Part shown: positions 6,758 through 16,182 of the stretch, in pieces
Layout: each line of letters begins with the position of its first letter
How positions within the stretch are numbered: position 1 is the stretch's first letter
Assembly: GCF_004331465.1 (NCBI RefSeq)
Contig: NZ_SJKB01000004.1
Location: 1 to 64,000, forward strand
Reading direction: 5' to 3'
DNA: 64,000 bases
From: Kribbella pittospori
GTDB taxonomy: Bacteria > Actinomycetota > Actinomycetes > Propionibacteriales > Kribbellaceae
Notes under the pieces: model-generated
What the model saw: the letters and a program-made list of their open reading frames with translations, nothing else
Told to the model about the DNA's origin: nothing
The model's database searches: none
Translations under genes and position numbers: made by a program

Positions 6758-7816
6758 TCAGTTCTTGTGGGCTACGTAGTAGGCGTTGAAGGCGTCTGCT
6801 TCTACTTCGGCGATTTCTATGGAGGTGAAGCCGGCGTTGGTGAGCATTTCGCAGGCTTTCTGACGACCCCAGACGGTGCCGAGGCCGGTGCCTCCGGCGG
6901 ACAGGGAGACGGTCATGCAGTGCATGGTCGAGACGCCGTACAGGAAGGTCGCGAAGGGGTTGTCGAGGTTGTCCTCGAGATTGCTCGACGCCTGGATATC
7001 GACCATCAGGAAGACACCGTCGGGGCGCAGGGATGCCGCGATTCCGGCAAGCACCGCGGCCGGCTGGGCTTGATCATGGATCGCGTCGAAGGCTGTGACG
7101 AGGTCGAACCGTTCGTGCTCCCCCAGGTCAGCAACATCGCGGACCACGAACTCCGTGTTCCCGAGCCCGTCTGCCTCAGCACGACCGGCCGCGATGCCTT
7201 CCGCGGAGATGTCGTAGCCGACGCACCGACTCCGCGGATACGCCGCGGCGATCAGATTGACGGCGTGCCCGCTGCCACACCCGATGTCGGCAACGTCGAT
7301 GCCGTCCACGAGCCGCTCCGGCAACCCCGGGACCAACGGCAGGATCGAGTCGAGCAGTGCCGCGTCGAAGAGGGCACCACTGTCTTCCGCCATCAGCCGA
7401 TGGAACTCGGTGTACTCCGCGTACGGAACACCGCCGCCGTGGCGGAAGCACTCGACCAACCGCGATTCCACCCCCGCAAGCAACGCGATGAACTGCGTCG
7501 CGCCCGCGAGGTTGTCCGGCCCGGCAGCGCGTGTCAGGAAAGCAGCGTGTTCCCGCGGTAGCCAGTAGGTACGGCGCTCCGCGTCGTAATCCACCACCCG
7601 CGCGACCGTCATCCCGCCCAGCCACTCCCGCACGTACCGCTCCTGCAGGCCCGCGGCGCCCGCGAGCTCGTGACTCGTGACCGGTGGCAGCTCCGCCATC
7701 GTGTCGAAGAGGCCCACCTGATGTCCGATGCTCATGAGCAGCGTGAGCACCCCGTGGTTGAGCACCTCGCCCATCTGTGCGCCGAAAGCCTCGACGCGTG
7801 GAGTATCCAAAAGCAT
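6758..7816 (-). CDS. SAM-dependent methyltransferase with N-terminal winged helix
   Basis: A 352-residue class I methyltransferase. The first about 90 residues are a winged-helix, dimerisation-type domain (MSIGHQVGLFDTMAELPPVT, then GLQERYVREWLGG), as in O-methyltransferases of small molecules and the Rv2258c type. The Rossmann part begins about residue 170 with motif I VADIGCGSGHAVNLIA, the acidic residue in CVGYDIS, and TAFDAIHD. The start is the ATG preceded by GGGAGGTGGGG. It lies 62 bp downstream of a LuxR-type regulator on the same strand and may be controlled by it. The acceptor molecule is unknown. Confidence 0.85.
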   Translation of the reverse strand: MLLDTPRVEAFGAQMGEVLNHGVLTLLMSIGHQVGLFDTMAELPPVTSHELAGAAGLQERYVREWLGGMTVARVVDYDAERRTYWLPREHAAFLTRAAGPDNLAGATQFIALLAGVESRLVECFRHGGGVPYAEYTEFHRLMAEDSGALFDAALLDSILPLVPGLPERLVDGIDVADIGCGSGHAVNLIAAAYPRSRCVGYDISAEGIAAGRAEADGLGNTEFVVRDVADLGEHERFDLVTAFDAIHDQAQPAAVLAGIAASLRPDGVFLMVDIQASSNLEDNLDNPFATFLYGVSTMHCMTVSLSAGGTGLGTVWGRQKACEMLTNAGFTSIEIAEVEADAFNAYYVAHKN

Positions 7817-7878
7817 TGACCCCACCTCCCACAGGCAGCATCACCCCGGGAGATCGCGCGCAGCATCGGTGAACTCGC

Positions 7879-9513
7879 CTATTCGTTCAGGCGGGTGAGG
7901 TAGGCGGCCGCCTCCGTCCGATTCCGGACGCCGAGCTTGGACAGGATGCTGGCCACGTGATGCTCGACGGTACGGCGGCTGATGTACAGCCGCGCCGCGA
8001 TCTCCGGATTCGGCAGACCCTCGGCCAGCACCGCGAGCACATCCCGCTCCCGTTTCGTCAACAAACCAAGCCCTCTGGGACCGGACCGAGCCGCGGACGC
8101 ACCAGCCGCCCGTAGCCACGCGGCCGCCGCATCCGCATCACGCGAGGCGCCGACGTCCTCGAACACCGTGAGCGCCATCCGGGCCTCAGCCACAGCAGGC
8201 GCCGAGCCTCCCTCGGCGCACAGTGCCTCGGCCAGCAGCATCCGGGTCCGCGCGACCTCGACCGGCATCTCCAGCAGGCCGAACCACGTCAGCGCCGCCG
8301 ACAGCCGGCGTACCGCCGCGTCAGCCTCCCCCTGCGCCAGCAGAGCCCGCCCGCACAACCGAGCAGCTCGTGCCGCGATCAGTCCGCTGTCGGTCGTCGT
8401 ACCCAAAGCCGAGAGGTGTTCGGCCTCCACAGCAGCGCCCGCAGCGTCACCGCGAGCGAGACAGGCCTCGCCAAGCACCTCACGGAGTCGGGCGGCTTCC
8501 AGTGGGTTCGCGTCGACGAGCTGACGCCGCACCAGCGACTCAGCCATCGCCACGTCCCCGGCTGCGAGGTGGACGGCTGCCAGCACCGGTCGTACAACGG
8601 GGCGATCCTCAAAGCCGGCAAGGAGTCCTCGAGCCTCGGTAACCCGGCCCTGACCAAGCCGGAGCTCGGCCAGGGAGGCCGCCGCCTCTGCCTGGACCGC
8701 AGGCAACGAGTTACGCGCCAACTCGGCTGCAGCAGTCAGCTCGTTCTCCGCGCGTGGCCAGTCACCGGTCGACACCAGGACAGCGCCGTACGCCGCTCGG
8801 CAGGTCGAGTGCAGGTACGGACAGCCGTAGCGATCGATGAACTCGTCCAGCGAACGCATCCACTGCACGACACGCAGGAAGTCCGCACCGCGCACGCACG
8901 ACCGCATCAGCAGACAACTGGTGAGAACGACGGTGTCAGGCCGAGCTCCCTCGCCACCCAGCGCGCCGGCCAGAGCCTCGTCCAGCAACGCGGTACCTTC
9001 CAGCACCTGCCCGAGGTCAATCAGCGCCGCACCCCAGATGCTCAGGGCGCACAGCTCGAGGTCGCGATCCTCGGCCACGGCAGCAACGTCGTACGCCGCC
9101 TCCGACCAGGCTGCTGCGAGTTCGGGATCGTCGACGGACGACGCCCGCGCCAGCGACGCCCACGCCATCAGTACGGGCTCAGCAACCTCCGAGGCGATGC
9201 GGACTGCTCGGGCTGCCCATCCCTGTGCTGCGGCGCGGTCGCCGAAGTTGGCGTCGTAGGAGAGGCTGAGGCCGAGGGCCACGAACACGGCGTCTCCAGG
9301 ATCGGACTGACGGTAGAGCGCGTAGGCGCGTTCCCAGCAGGAGAAGGCGGCGGGTACATCGCCCAGCCACCACTGGGCGTCACCCAGCCCAGCCAGACCT
9401 CGGGCCGTTGCCGAGATCCCGACTGCTTCCGCGAACACGGCGCGTGCCGCGCTCCAGTCTCCCTCGCCGAGTGCCTTCGCCCCGGTCGCGAGGAGACCGT
9501 CGATCCCCTCCAC
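7879..9513 (-). CDS. TPR-type LuxR family transcriptional regulator
   Basis: 544 residues. Most of the protein is a helical array resembling tetratricopeptide repeats (Ala-rich pairs from residue 1 to about 460), without the AAA/STAND ATPase found in larger LuxR/MalT relatives. The last 65 residues are a LuxR helix-turn-helix (LLTKRERDVLAVLAEGLPNP, then EIAARLYISRRTVEHHVASI), which binds DNA. No receiver domain is present, so it is probably an orphan regulator. It precedes the methyltransferase gene on the same strand. The start is a GTG with a weak ribosome site; a few codons either way are possible. Confidence 0.85.
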   Translation of the reverse strand: MEGIDGLLATGAKALGEGDWSAARAVFAEAVGISATARGLAGLGDAQWWLGDVPAAFSCWERAYALYRQSDPGDAVFVALGLSLSYDANFGDRAAAQGWAARAVRIASEVAEPVLMAWASLARASSVDDPELAAAWSEAAYDVAAVAEDRDLELCALSIWGAALIDLGQVLEGTALLDEALAGALGGEGARPDTVVLTSCLLMRSCVRGADFLRVVQWMRSLDEFIDRYGCPYLHSTCRAAYGAVLVSTGDWPRAENELTAAAELARNSLPAVQAEAAASLAELRLGQGRVTEARGLLAGFEDRPVVRPVLAAVHLAAGDVAMAESLVRRQLVDANPLEAARLREVLGEACLARGDAAGAAVEAEHLSALGTTTDSGLIAARAARLCGRALLAQGEADAAVRRLSAALTWFGLLEMPVEVARTRMLLAEALCAEGGSAPAVAEARMALTVFEDVGASRDADAAAAWLRAAGASAARSGPRGLGLLTKRERDVLAVLAEGLPNPEIAARLYISRRTVEHHVASILSKLGVRNRTEAAAYLTRLNE

Positions 9514-9713
9514 AGCTTCGACGGTAAACGCGCTGCGCCCCGCGGGAAAGTCCCGGCGTTCGGCCCCAGCCGTGCATTCGGCCTGGGACGACCGCAGTCG
9601 GGTCGTCGGTGACTACGGCACCAACCCGCACGCTCAAGGTCATCGCCAGACGCGCTGCGGCCCCCGGGGAATGTGGGAAGTTCCCGGAGGCCGTGGCGCT
9701 TTCAGTTTGGGGT

Positions 9714-9748
9714 GGTGCGGCGGCGGGCAGCACACCCGCCGCCGCACC
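9714..9748 (-). terminator. Strong hairpin terminator after nrdJ
   Basis: A perfect 14 bp stem (GGTGCGGCGGCGGG with its complement) and a seven-base loop begins ten bases beyond the nrdJ stop on the transcribed strand. There is no long T tract, as usual in GC-rich genomes. Confidence 0.75.
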
Positions 9749-9757
9749 CCGTTGGTG

Positions 9758-12667
9758 TCAGCTGCAGCCGGAGGTGCTGCCGCAGCCTTCGCAGACGTAG
9801 CAGGAACCGCTCGGGCGCATCTTCGTGCCGCAGGTGAAGCACAGTGGCGCGTCGACCGAGGTGCCGGTGATGAGCTCGAACATCTCGGCGGTCGTGCGGA
9901 CCTCAGAGGTGTCGAGCGGCTTGGCCGCGGCCGCTTCCGCCACGACCGGCTTGTCGGCCTCGGCGGCCGGCTCGACCGACTTCAGCGACTCGGCCTCGGA
10001 GACCTCGACGGGGGCCGGCTCGTAGGAACCGGTGTCGAGTTGCCGGGACCGCTCGTCGGCGGAGTAGATGCCCAGGGCGGCCCGGTCGTCGAACGGCAGG
10101 TAGTCCAGGGCCAGCCGCCGGAAGATGTAGTCCATGATCGACTGCGCCATCCGGACGTCCGGGTCGTCGGTCAGACCGGCCGGCTCGAACTTCAGGTTGG
10201 TGAACTTCTGGACGTAGGTCTCCAGCGGTACGCCGTGCTGCAGCGCGATCGAGATCGCGATCGAGAAGGCGTCCATCACCCCGGCCAGGGTCGAACCCTG
10301 CTTGCCCATCTTCAGGAAGACCTCGCCCAGACCGTCGTCCGGGTAGGAGCCGGCGGTCATGTATCCCTCGGCGCCACCGACCGAGAACGACGTGGTCCGC
10401 GACGGCCGCGACTTCGGCAGACGCTTGCGGGTCGGCCGGTACTCGATCACCTTCTCGACGATCTTCTCCGCGACGGCGGCGGTCTCGGCCACAGAGGCCG
10501 AGGCGGCCTCGGAGGCCTTCTTCGCCTTCGCGTCGGCCAGCGGCTGGCCGACCTTGCAGTTGTCGCGGTAGACCGCGAGCGCCTTCAGGCCGAGCTTCCA
10601 GCCCTGGAAGTAGACGTCGGCGATCTCCTCGACCGTCGCGGTCTCCGGCAGGTTCACCGTCTTCGAGATCGCGCCGGACAGGAACGGCTGCGCGGCCGCC
10701 ATCATCCGGACGTGGCCCATCGGCTTGATCGCCCGCTCACCCATCGCGGTGTCGAAGATCTCGTAGTGCTCCGGCTTCAGGCCGGGCGCGTCGACCACGT
10801 GACCGTGCTCGGCGATGTACTCGACGATCGCCTCGATCGTCTCCTCGGTGTAGCTGTACTGACGCAGCGCCCGCGGCACGGTCTGGTTGACGATCTGCAT
10901 CGAGCCGCCGCCGACCAGCTTCTTGAACTTGACCAGCGAGAAGTCCGGCTCGATCCCGGTGGTGTCGCAGTCCATCATGAAGCCGATGGTGCCGGTCGGT
11001 GCGAGCACCGAGGCCTGCGCGTTCCGCCAGCCGTTCTTGCCGCCGACCTTCAGTACGGCGTCCCACGCGGCCGTGGCGTGCTTGTGCACGTCCTTGTCGA
11101 TCTCGTGCAGCGTCCGGATCGCGTCGTTGGCCGCGGCGTGCTTGCGCATCACCCGGGTGTGCGCGTCCTTGTTCCGCTCGAAACCGTCGTACGGGCCGAC
11201 GACGCCGGCCAGCTCGGCCGAGCGCTTGTACGACGTACCCGTCATCAGCGAGGTGATAGCGCCCGCCAGTGCGCGACCACCGTCGGAGTCGTAGGCGTGA
11301 CCCGTTGCCATCAGCAACGCACCGAGGTTCGCGTAGCCGATGCCGAGCTGCCGGTACGCGCGGGTGGTGTCGCCGATCGCCTCGGTCGGGAAGTCGGCGA
11401 AGCAGATCGAGATGTCCATCGCGGTGATGATCAGCTCGACGGCCTTGACGAACTTCTCCGAGTCGAACAGGTCGTCGTCGCGGAGGAACTTCATCAGGTT
11501 CAGCGACGCCAGGTTGCAGGACGAGTTGTCGAGGTGCATGTACTCCGAGCACGGGTTGGACGCGGTGATCCGGCCCGTCTCCGGCGTCGTGTGCCAGTCG
11601 TTGATCGTGTCGTCGTACTGCAGACCCGGGTCGGCGCAGGCCCACGCGGCCTGGGAGATCTTGTCGAACAGGGACCGCGCGTCGACGGTCTCGATCACCG
11701 AGTTGTCCAGCCGCGCCCGCAGCCCGAACTCACCCTTGTCCTCGACCGCGCGCATGAACTCGTCGGTGACCCGGACCGAGTTGTTGGCGTTCTGGTACTG
11801 CACCGAGGTGATGTCGCGACCGCCGAGGTCCATGTCGAAGCCCGCGTCGCGCAGAACGCGGATCTTCTCCTCCTCGCGCATCTTGGTGTCGACGAACTCC
11901 TCGATGTCGGGGTGGTCGACGTCGAGCACGACCATCTTCGCCGCGCGCCGGGTGGCGCCGCCGGACTTGATCGTCCCGGCGCTCGCGTCCGCGCCGCGCA
12001 TGAAGCTGACCGGGCCGGACGCCGTACCGCCGCTGGACTGCAGCAGCTCCTTGGACGAACGGATCCGGGACAGGTTCAGACCGGCACCGGAGCCGCCCTT
12101 GAAGATCAGGCCCTCTTCCTTGTACCAGTTCAGGATCGAGTCCATCGAGTCGTCGACGGCGAGGATGAAGCAGGCCGACACCTGCTGCGGCGACGAGGTC
12201 CCGACGTTGAACCAGACCGGCGAGTTGAAGCTGAAGTACTGGTGCAGGAGCATCCAGGTGAGCTCGTGCTCGAACACCTCGGCGTCGGCCGGGGTGGCGA
12301 AGTACCCGTGCTCCTCGCCGGCCTTGCGGTAGGTCTTCACGACCCGGTCGAGCAACTGCCGCAGGCTCCACTCGCGGTTGTCGTGACCGACCGCGCCGCG
12401 GAAGTACTTCGTGGTGACGATGGTGGACGCGTTCACGCTCCAGTAGTCGGGGAACTCGACCCCGCGCTGCTCGAAGACGGTCTCACCGGTCTTCCAGTTC
12501 TGCTGTACGACGTCGCGGCGCTCCCACGTCACCTCGTCGTACGGGTGCGCGCCCTCGGTGGTGAAGATGCGCTCGATGGTGAGTCCCGCGGGCGCGTTCT
12601 TGCGCCCCCGGAACCCGGCCGCCGACCTCTTGGTCGACCCCGAGTGGCCGGTCACCGTCTCTGTCAT
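9758..12667 (-). CDS. nrdJ: Vitamin B12-dependent (class II) ribonucleotide reductase
   Basis: Adenosylcobalamin-dependent ribonucleoside reductase, 969 residues, making deoxyribonucleotides for DNA synthesis without oxygen. Family features include the VNASTIVTTKYFRG start of the catalytic barrel, SSPQQVSACFIL, the NPCSEYMHLDNSSCNLASLN active-site block near residue 370, PTGTIGFMMDCDTTGIEP, and a C-terminal cysteine cluster (CGTKMRPSGSCYVCEGCG) typical of actinobacterial NrdJ. The ATG has GCGAGGAGC upstream. It follows nrdR after 94 bp, in the standard nrdR-nrdJ operon, and ends in a strong hairpin. Confidence 0.97.
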   Translation of the reverse strand: MTETVTGHSGSTKRSAAGFRGRKNAPAGLTIERIFTTEGAHPYDEVTWERRDVVQQNWKTGETVFEQRGVEFPDYWSVNASTIVTTKYFRGAVGHDNREWSLRQLLDRVVKTYRKAGEEHGYFATPADAEVFEHELTWMLLHQYFSFNSPVWFNVGTSSPQQVSACFILAVDDSMDSILNWYKEEGLIFKGGSGAGLNLSRIRSSKELLQSSGGTASGPVSFMRGADASAGTIKSGGATRRAAKMVVLDVDHPDIEEFVDTKMREEEKIRVLRDAGFDMDLGGRDITSVQYQNANNSVRVTDEFMRAVEDKGEFGLRARLDNSVIETVDARSLFDKISQAAWACADPGLQYDDTINDWHTTPETGRITASNPCSEYMHLDNSSCNLASLNLMKFLRDDDLFDSEKFVKAVELIITAMDISICFADFPTEAIGDTTRAYRQLGIGYANLGALLMATGHAYDSDGGRALAGAITSLMTGTSYKRSAELAGVVGPYDGFERNKDAHTRVMRKHAAANDAIRTLHEIDKDVHKHATAAWDAVLKVGGKNGWRNAQASVLAPTGTIGFMMDCDTTGIEPDFSLVKFKKLVGGGSMQIVNQTVPRALRQYSYTEETIEAIVEYIAEHGHVVDAPGLKPEHYEIFDTAMGERAIKPMGHVRMMAAAQPFLSGAISKTVNLPETATVEEIADVYFQGWKLGLKALAVYRDNCKVGQPLADAKAKKASEAASASVAETAAVAEKIVEKVIEYRPTRKRLPKSRPSRTTSFSVGGAEGYMTAGSYPDDGLGEVFLKMGKQGSTLAGVMDAFSIAISIALQHGVPLETYVQKFTNLKFEPAGLTDDPDVRMAQSIMDYIFRRLALDYLPFDDRAALGIYSADERSRQLDTGSYEPAPVEVSEAESLKSVEPAAEADKPVVAEAAAAKPLDTSEVRTTAEMFELITGTSVDAPLCFTCGTKMRPSGSCYVCEGCGSTSGCS

Positions 12668-12761
12668 GGTTGCTCCTCGCCGTGTGTCTGCACTGCCGCG
12701 GTCTGTCGGGACCGCCCCGTTGAGTAACGCCAGGTGTTGCAGATGGTGCTGAATCCCCGAT

Positions 12762-13256
12762 TTATGTCTGCTGGGTCGGCTTCAGCGGACGCGGCTCGGT
12801 GCCCTCAGGCTCCTTCTCCGCCCGCAGCAGCGCGATCTCCGTCTCGAAGTCGTCGGCCGACTCGAACTGCCGGTAGACGCTCGCGAACCGCAGGTAGGCG
12901 ACCTCGTCGAGCTCCCGCAGCGGCCCGAGGATCGCCAGTCCGACCTCGTGCGCGGGCACCTCCGGCGAGCCGCTCGCCTTGAGCGCGTCCTCGACCTTCT
13001 GGCCGAGCCGGGCCAGCGCGTCCACGTCGACCGGCCGGCCCTTGCAGGCCTTGCCGACGCCGTTGATGACCTTCTCCCGGCTGAACGGCTCGGTCGCGCC
13101 GGAGCGCTTCACGACCGTGAGCTGCATCTGCTCGACGGTGGTGAACCGCTTCTCGCACACCGGGCACTGCCGGCGGCGGCGGATCGCTCCGCCGTCCTCG
13201 GCCACCCTGCTGTCGACGACCCGGGAGTCGACGTGCCGGCAATACGGACAGTGCAC
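12762..13256 (-). CDS. nrdR: Transcriptional repressor NrdR
   Basis: 164-residue repressor of ribonucleotide reductase genes. The N-terminal zinc ribbon is complete (MHCPYC...CPVCEKRF) and is followed by the ATP-cone ([20 protein letters not shown]) that senses ATP/dATP and sets oligomer state. The start is a GTG with a GGGAGGAGTG site; length is normal. It is the first gene of the nrdRJ operon, and two NrdR-type boxes overlap its promoter, so it probably represses itself and nrdJ. Confidence 0.97.
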   Translation of the reverse strand: MHCPYCRHVDSRVVDSRVAEDGGAIRRRRQCPVCEKRFTTVEQMQLTVVKRSGATEPFSREKVINGVGKACKGRPVDVDALARLGQKVEDALKASGSPEVPAHEVGLAILGPLRELDEVAYLRFASVYRQFESADDFETEIALLRAEKEPEGTEPRPLKPTQQT

Positions 13257-13341
13257 GACGAATCACTCCTCCCGTGAGGCCGCCCGGCGGGCGTCCTGTG
13301 GATCTTTCTGGGGACAACTTGTGTATGACGTGTGCGTAACC

Positions 13342-13389
13342 GACCACTACCTGTGGAAAATTACACCCGTGTAACCACTACATCTAGCG
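13342..13389 (-). promoter_or_regulatory. Pair of NrdR-type boxes
   Basis: Two sites beginning CCACTAC (13344 and 13375) are spaced 31 bp start to start, three helical turns. The first is CCACTACCTGTGG, the second CCACTACATCTAG, both close to the NrdR box pattern known from Streptomyces. A further palindrome TTACAC-CC-GTGTAA lies between them at 13361-13374. The pair lies just downstream of the predicted -10, a repressing position. Confidence 0.6.
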
Positions 13390-13419
13390 ATCCTAGATCG
13401 CTGCTCCGACAGTTTGCAA
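13390..13419 (-). promoter_or_regulatory. Predicted nrdRJ promoter
   Basis: Minus strand TTGCAA (-35) and TAGGAT (-10) with an 18 bp spacer, about 135 bp ahead of nrdR and directly upstream of the two NrdR-type boxes. No cobalamin riboswitch-like structure was recognised in the leader. Confidence 0.5.
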
Positions 13420-13536
13420 GAACGCTGGAATCCCGCGCGCGTCTCTTTGTTCCAACACCCGCGCGGCCCGGTGTACTCCCGCGTGGCGCCGCCGGAACGG
13501 GCCCGCGGAGGAGCAAACTACGGGCCGCCGAGAGGG

Positions 13537-15225
13537 TCAGGAGGCGGGCAGGCAGAAGTCGAAATCGCAGCCCTGGTCCGCTCCCAGAACGTGGTCGCGG
13601 AACAACTTTCGGTAGCCGGTGACCGGCGGCGAAGCGGACACCGGGAGATCGGCTCGGCGCTTCGCCAACTCGTCCGGCGGGACCAGCAGGTCGAGCCGGC
13701 CCTCGGACACGGACAGCCGGATCTGGTCGCCGGTGCGGACCAGAGCGAGCGGTCCGCCCAGGGCTGCTTCCGGGGCGACGTGCAGAACGATCGTTCCGTA
13801 CGCCGTGCCGCTCATCCGCGCATCAGAGATCCGGACCATGTCGCGGACACCGCTCCGGGCGAGCTTGGCGGGGATGGGCAGATAGCCGGCCTCAGGCATA
13901 CCTGCGCCGAGTGGTCCGGCGTTCTGCAGGACCAGTACGTCGGAGGGCTCCACATCCAGCGCCGGGTCGTCGATGCGGGCTGCCAAGTCCTCCAACGAGC
14001 TGAACACGACAGCACGTCCGGTCGTCTCGAAGAGCGCCGGATCGGCAGCGGACCGCTTGATCAGCGCACCAGACGGCGCCAGCGACCCACTCAGCCAGAC
14101 CAGACCGCCCTTGTCCCGGCTCGGATTGCTCAACGGACGCACGACATCCCGATCCACCCAGGGCGGTCCCTCACCCAGCCGCTCCCCCAGCGTCTCCCCG
14201 GTCACCGTCAGCGCAGACAGGTCCAGCAGGTCCCGCAGCTCATGCAGTACGGCGGGCAATCCGCCAGAGGTATGCAGATCCTCCATGTAGTGGGCACCGG
14301 TCGGCTTCAGCTCCACCAGGACCGGTGTGGTGTCACTCAGCTCGTTCAGCTCGTCCGGATCGATCCTCAGCCCGAGTCGTCCGGCGATCGCGGTCAGGTG
14401 GATCAGTGCGTTGGTCGACCCACCGATCGCCAGCAGCACCCGGAGGGCGTTGCGTACCGAGGCAGCCGTGACGACCTGATCCGGCGTACGTCCAGCCACA
14501 GCGATTGACACTGCGGCAGCACCTGTCGCTTCCCCGATCCGCAGCCGGTCTGCGTGCACCGCCGGAGCCGCAGCACTGTCGGGCAGAGCCATACCGAGCG
14601 CCTCCACGATGCAGGCCATCGTCGACGCGGTCCCCATGACCGCACATGTGCCGGCGGTCGTCGCCAGGTTGCGCTCCACCCGCCCGATCTCTTCTTCTGA
14701 CACCTCACCGGCCCGGTAGCTCGCCCAGAAGCGACGGCAGTCGGTGCAGGCACCCAACCGCTCGCCTTGGTAGCGCCCGGTCGACATCGGGCCAGTGACC
14801 AGCTGAATCGCCGGCCGACCGGCCGACAACGCTCCCATCAGCTGCGCCGGGACGGTCTTGTCGCAGCCGCCGACGAGGACGACGCCGTCCATCGGCTGGG
14901 CGCGGACGAGCTCCTCCACATCCATCGCCATCAGGTTGCGATAGACCATCGAGGTCGGCTCGAGGAAACTCTCCCCGAGCGAGACAGTCGGGAACTCCAT
15001 CGGCAGTCCGCCGGCCGCGATGATGCCGCGGGCCACCGACTTCACCAGCTCCGGCTGCTGCCGATGGCAAGGGTTGTAGTCACTGGCCGAGGTGGCGATG
15101 CCGATCACCGGGCGCTCCAGCGACTCCGGCGACCGGCCGCTGGCGTGCAGGAACGCCCGCCGCAGGAACCGCGAGAACTCCGGATCCCCGTAGCTGACCA
15201 GCCCGCGGTAGATGCCGGTCGTCAT
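13537..15225 (-). CDS. IlvD/Edd family dehydratase, probably for a sugar acid
   Basis: 562-residue iron-sulfur dehydratase of the IlvD/Edd family (dihydroxy-acid, phosphogluconate, xylonate and arabinonate dehydratases). Cysteine ligands of the cluster are seen in VGGCDKTVPAQ, GACTDCRRFW and TTAGTCAVMGTAST, and the C-terminal part has the SDARMSGTAYGT signature. Its ATG overlaps the stop of the aldolase gene (ATGA), and a GH39 glycosidase is upstream, so the likely job is dehydration of xylonate or arabinonate to a 2-keto-3-deoxy acid rather than branched-chain amino acid synthesis. The frame is open well above 15225, but that extension is antisense-like shadow of the aldolase gene. Confidence 0.85.
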   Translation of the reverse strand: MTTGIYRGLVSYGDPEFSRFLRRAFLHASGRSPESLERPVIGIATSASDYNPCHRQQPELVKSVARGIIAAGGLPMEFPTVSLGESFLEPTSMVYRNLMAMDVEELVRAQPMDGVVLVGGCDKTVPAQLMGALSAGRPAIQLVTGPMSTGRYQGERLGACTDCRRFWASYRAGEVSEEEIGRVERNLATTAGTCAVMGTASTMACIVEALGMALPDSAAAPAVHADRLRIGEATGAAAVSIAVAGRTPDQVVTAASVRNALRVLLAIGGSTNALIHLTAIAGRLGLRIDPDELNELSDTTPVLVELKPTGAHYMEDLHTSGGLPAVLHELRDLLDLSALTVTGETLGERLGEGPPWVDRDVVRPLSNPSRDKGGLVWLSGSLAPSGALIKRSAADPALFETTGRAVVFSSLEDLAARIDDPALDVEPSDVLVLQNAGPLGAGMPEAGYLPIPAKLARSGVRDMVRISDARMSGTAYGTIVLHVAPEAALGGPLALVRTGDQIRLSVSEGRLDLLVPPDELAKRRADLPVSASPPVTGYRKLFRDHVLGADQGCDFDFCLPAS

Positions 15226-16109
15226 AGTGCTCCTGGTGTCCGGCGAAGATGCTCCTCCAGCAACCGCAGCATGCTCTCCGGCGGTACAGCGCCCGGCGCG
15301 CGAACAGCGTCGTACGAGATCAGTCCGCGCAAGACGAGACTGCGCTTGCGCAGACCGAGCGCGATCCCGGCCTGGAACTCGAAGTTGACCAACGGTAGGT
15401 AGTCCCGCCAGCCCTCGCGCGCCGCCTCGAAGCCACCGGACCGGTACGCCGCCACGCACGCGAGCAGCCCTTCCGGAACGGAGAAGCCGGTCATCGCGCC
15501 CGCGGCGCCGACCGCCAGTTCGTCGAGCAGGCAGGTGCCACCGAGCCCGCCGAAGATCGGTACGTCGAGCCCGGCCGCCAACTCGGCCACCGCGGGCGGG
15601 CTCGGAGAGGACTCGGACTTCACGGCCACAGCAGACGGCACGGCGCGGACGGCGGCGATCAGGTCGGCGGTGGCGATCCGGATGCCGGTGATTACCGGGT
15701 AGTCCTGCACCACAAGCTGGCGTTCGGTGCGATCGGCAACCTCGTTCAGACGGTTGCTCAGGGCATCCGGATCACTGGAGTTCACCTGAACCATAAGTCC
15801 GGCGAGGCGGGAACCGACCGCAGGCAACACATTGGCGGCCTCGGCCACCACCTCGTCGAGCTTCAGTGCACTGATGCCGATGACGAGCGGCAGCCGGTCC
15901 GACGAGGCAACGACCGTCTCGACCACCGTCCGCCGCTCGGCGGGAGTCAGCCGCGCCGCCTCGCCGAAGACACCGAGCACGGTCAACCCGGTGGCTCCGA
16001 TGGACTCGTAATGCCGGACCTGCCGCGCCAGCGACTCCGCGTCGACCGCGGATCCGTCCGCCGTCAGTGGCGTCGCCAGCACGCCCCACACCCCGGGATC
16101 CAACGTCAT
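15222..16109 (-). CDS. DapA-family aldolase, probably 2-keto-3-deoxy sugar acid aldolase
   Basis: 295-residue class I aldolase of the dihydrodipicolinate synthase/N-acetylneuraminate lyase family. The Schiff-base lysine is Lys164 in VAVKSESS and the partner tyrosine is Tyr137 in VVQDYPV; GVFGEAARLT replaces the GTTGE loop. True DapA is unlikely because the gene sits between a xylosidase-type GH39 enzyme and an IlvD/Edd dehydratase. That set points to cleavage of a 2-keto-3-deoxy pentonate or hexonate. The ATG has AGAGGA upstream. It is coupled to the dehydratase by a 4 bp overlap. The exact substrate is inferred. Confidence 0.85.
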   Translation of the reverse strand: MTLDPGVWGVLATPLTADGSAVDAESLARQVRHYESIGATGLTVLGVFGEAARLTPAERRTVVETVVASSDRLPLVIGISALKLDEVVAEAANVLPAVGSRLAGLMVQVNSSDPDALSNRLNEVADRTERQLVVQDYPVITGIRIATADLIAAVRAVPSAVAVKSESSPSPPAVAELAAGLDVPIFGGLGGTCLLDELAVGAAGAMTGFSVPEGLLACVAAYRSGGFEAAREGWRDYLPLVNFEFQAGIALGLRKRSLVLRGLISYDAVRAPGAVPPESMLRLLEEHLRRTPGAL

Positions 16110-16182
16110 GGAGTTCCTCTCGTCGTCACCGCGGCAGCCTCTGCCCTACCCGGACAGCTTTACCCCACCGGACGGCGAGGAA

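Noticed and set aside
9572..12727. A 1051-residue open frame on the plus strand
   Set aside because: It is antisense to nrdJ, rich in Arg, Gly, Val and Leu as expected from a GC-rich complement, and has no recognisable domain.
13257..13536. A cobalamin riboswitch ahead of the B12-dependent reductase operon
   Set aside because: No B12-box-like sequence was recognised; the region is explained by a promoter and NrdR-type boxes.
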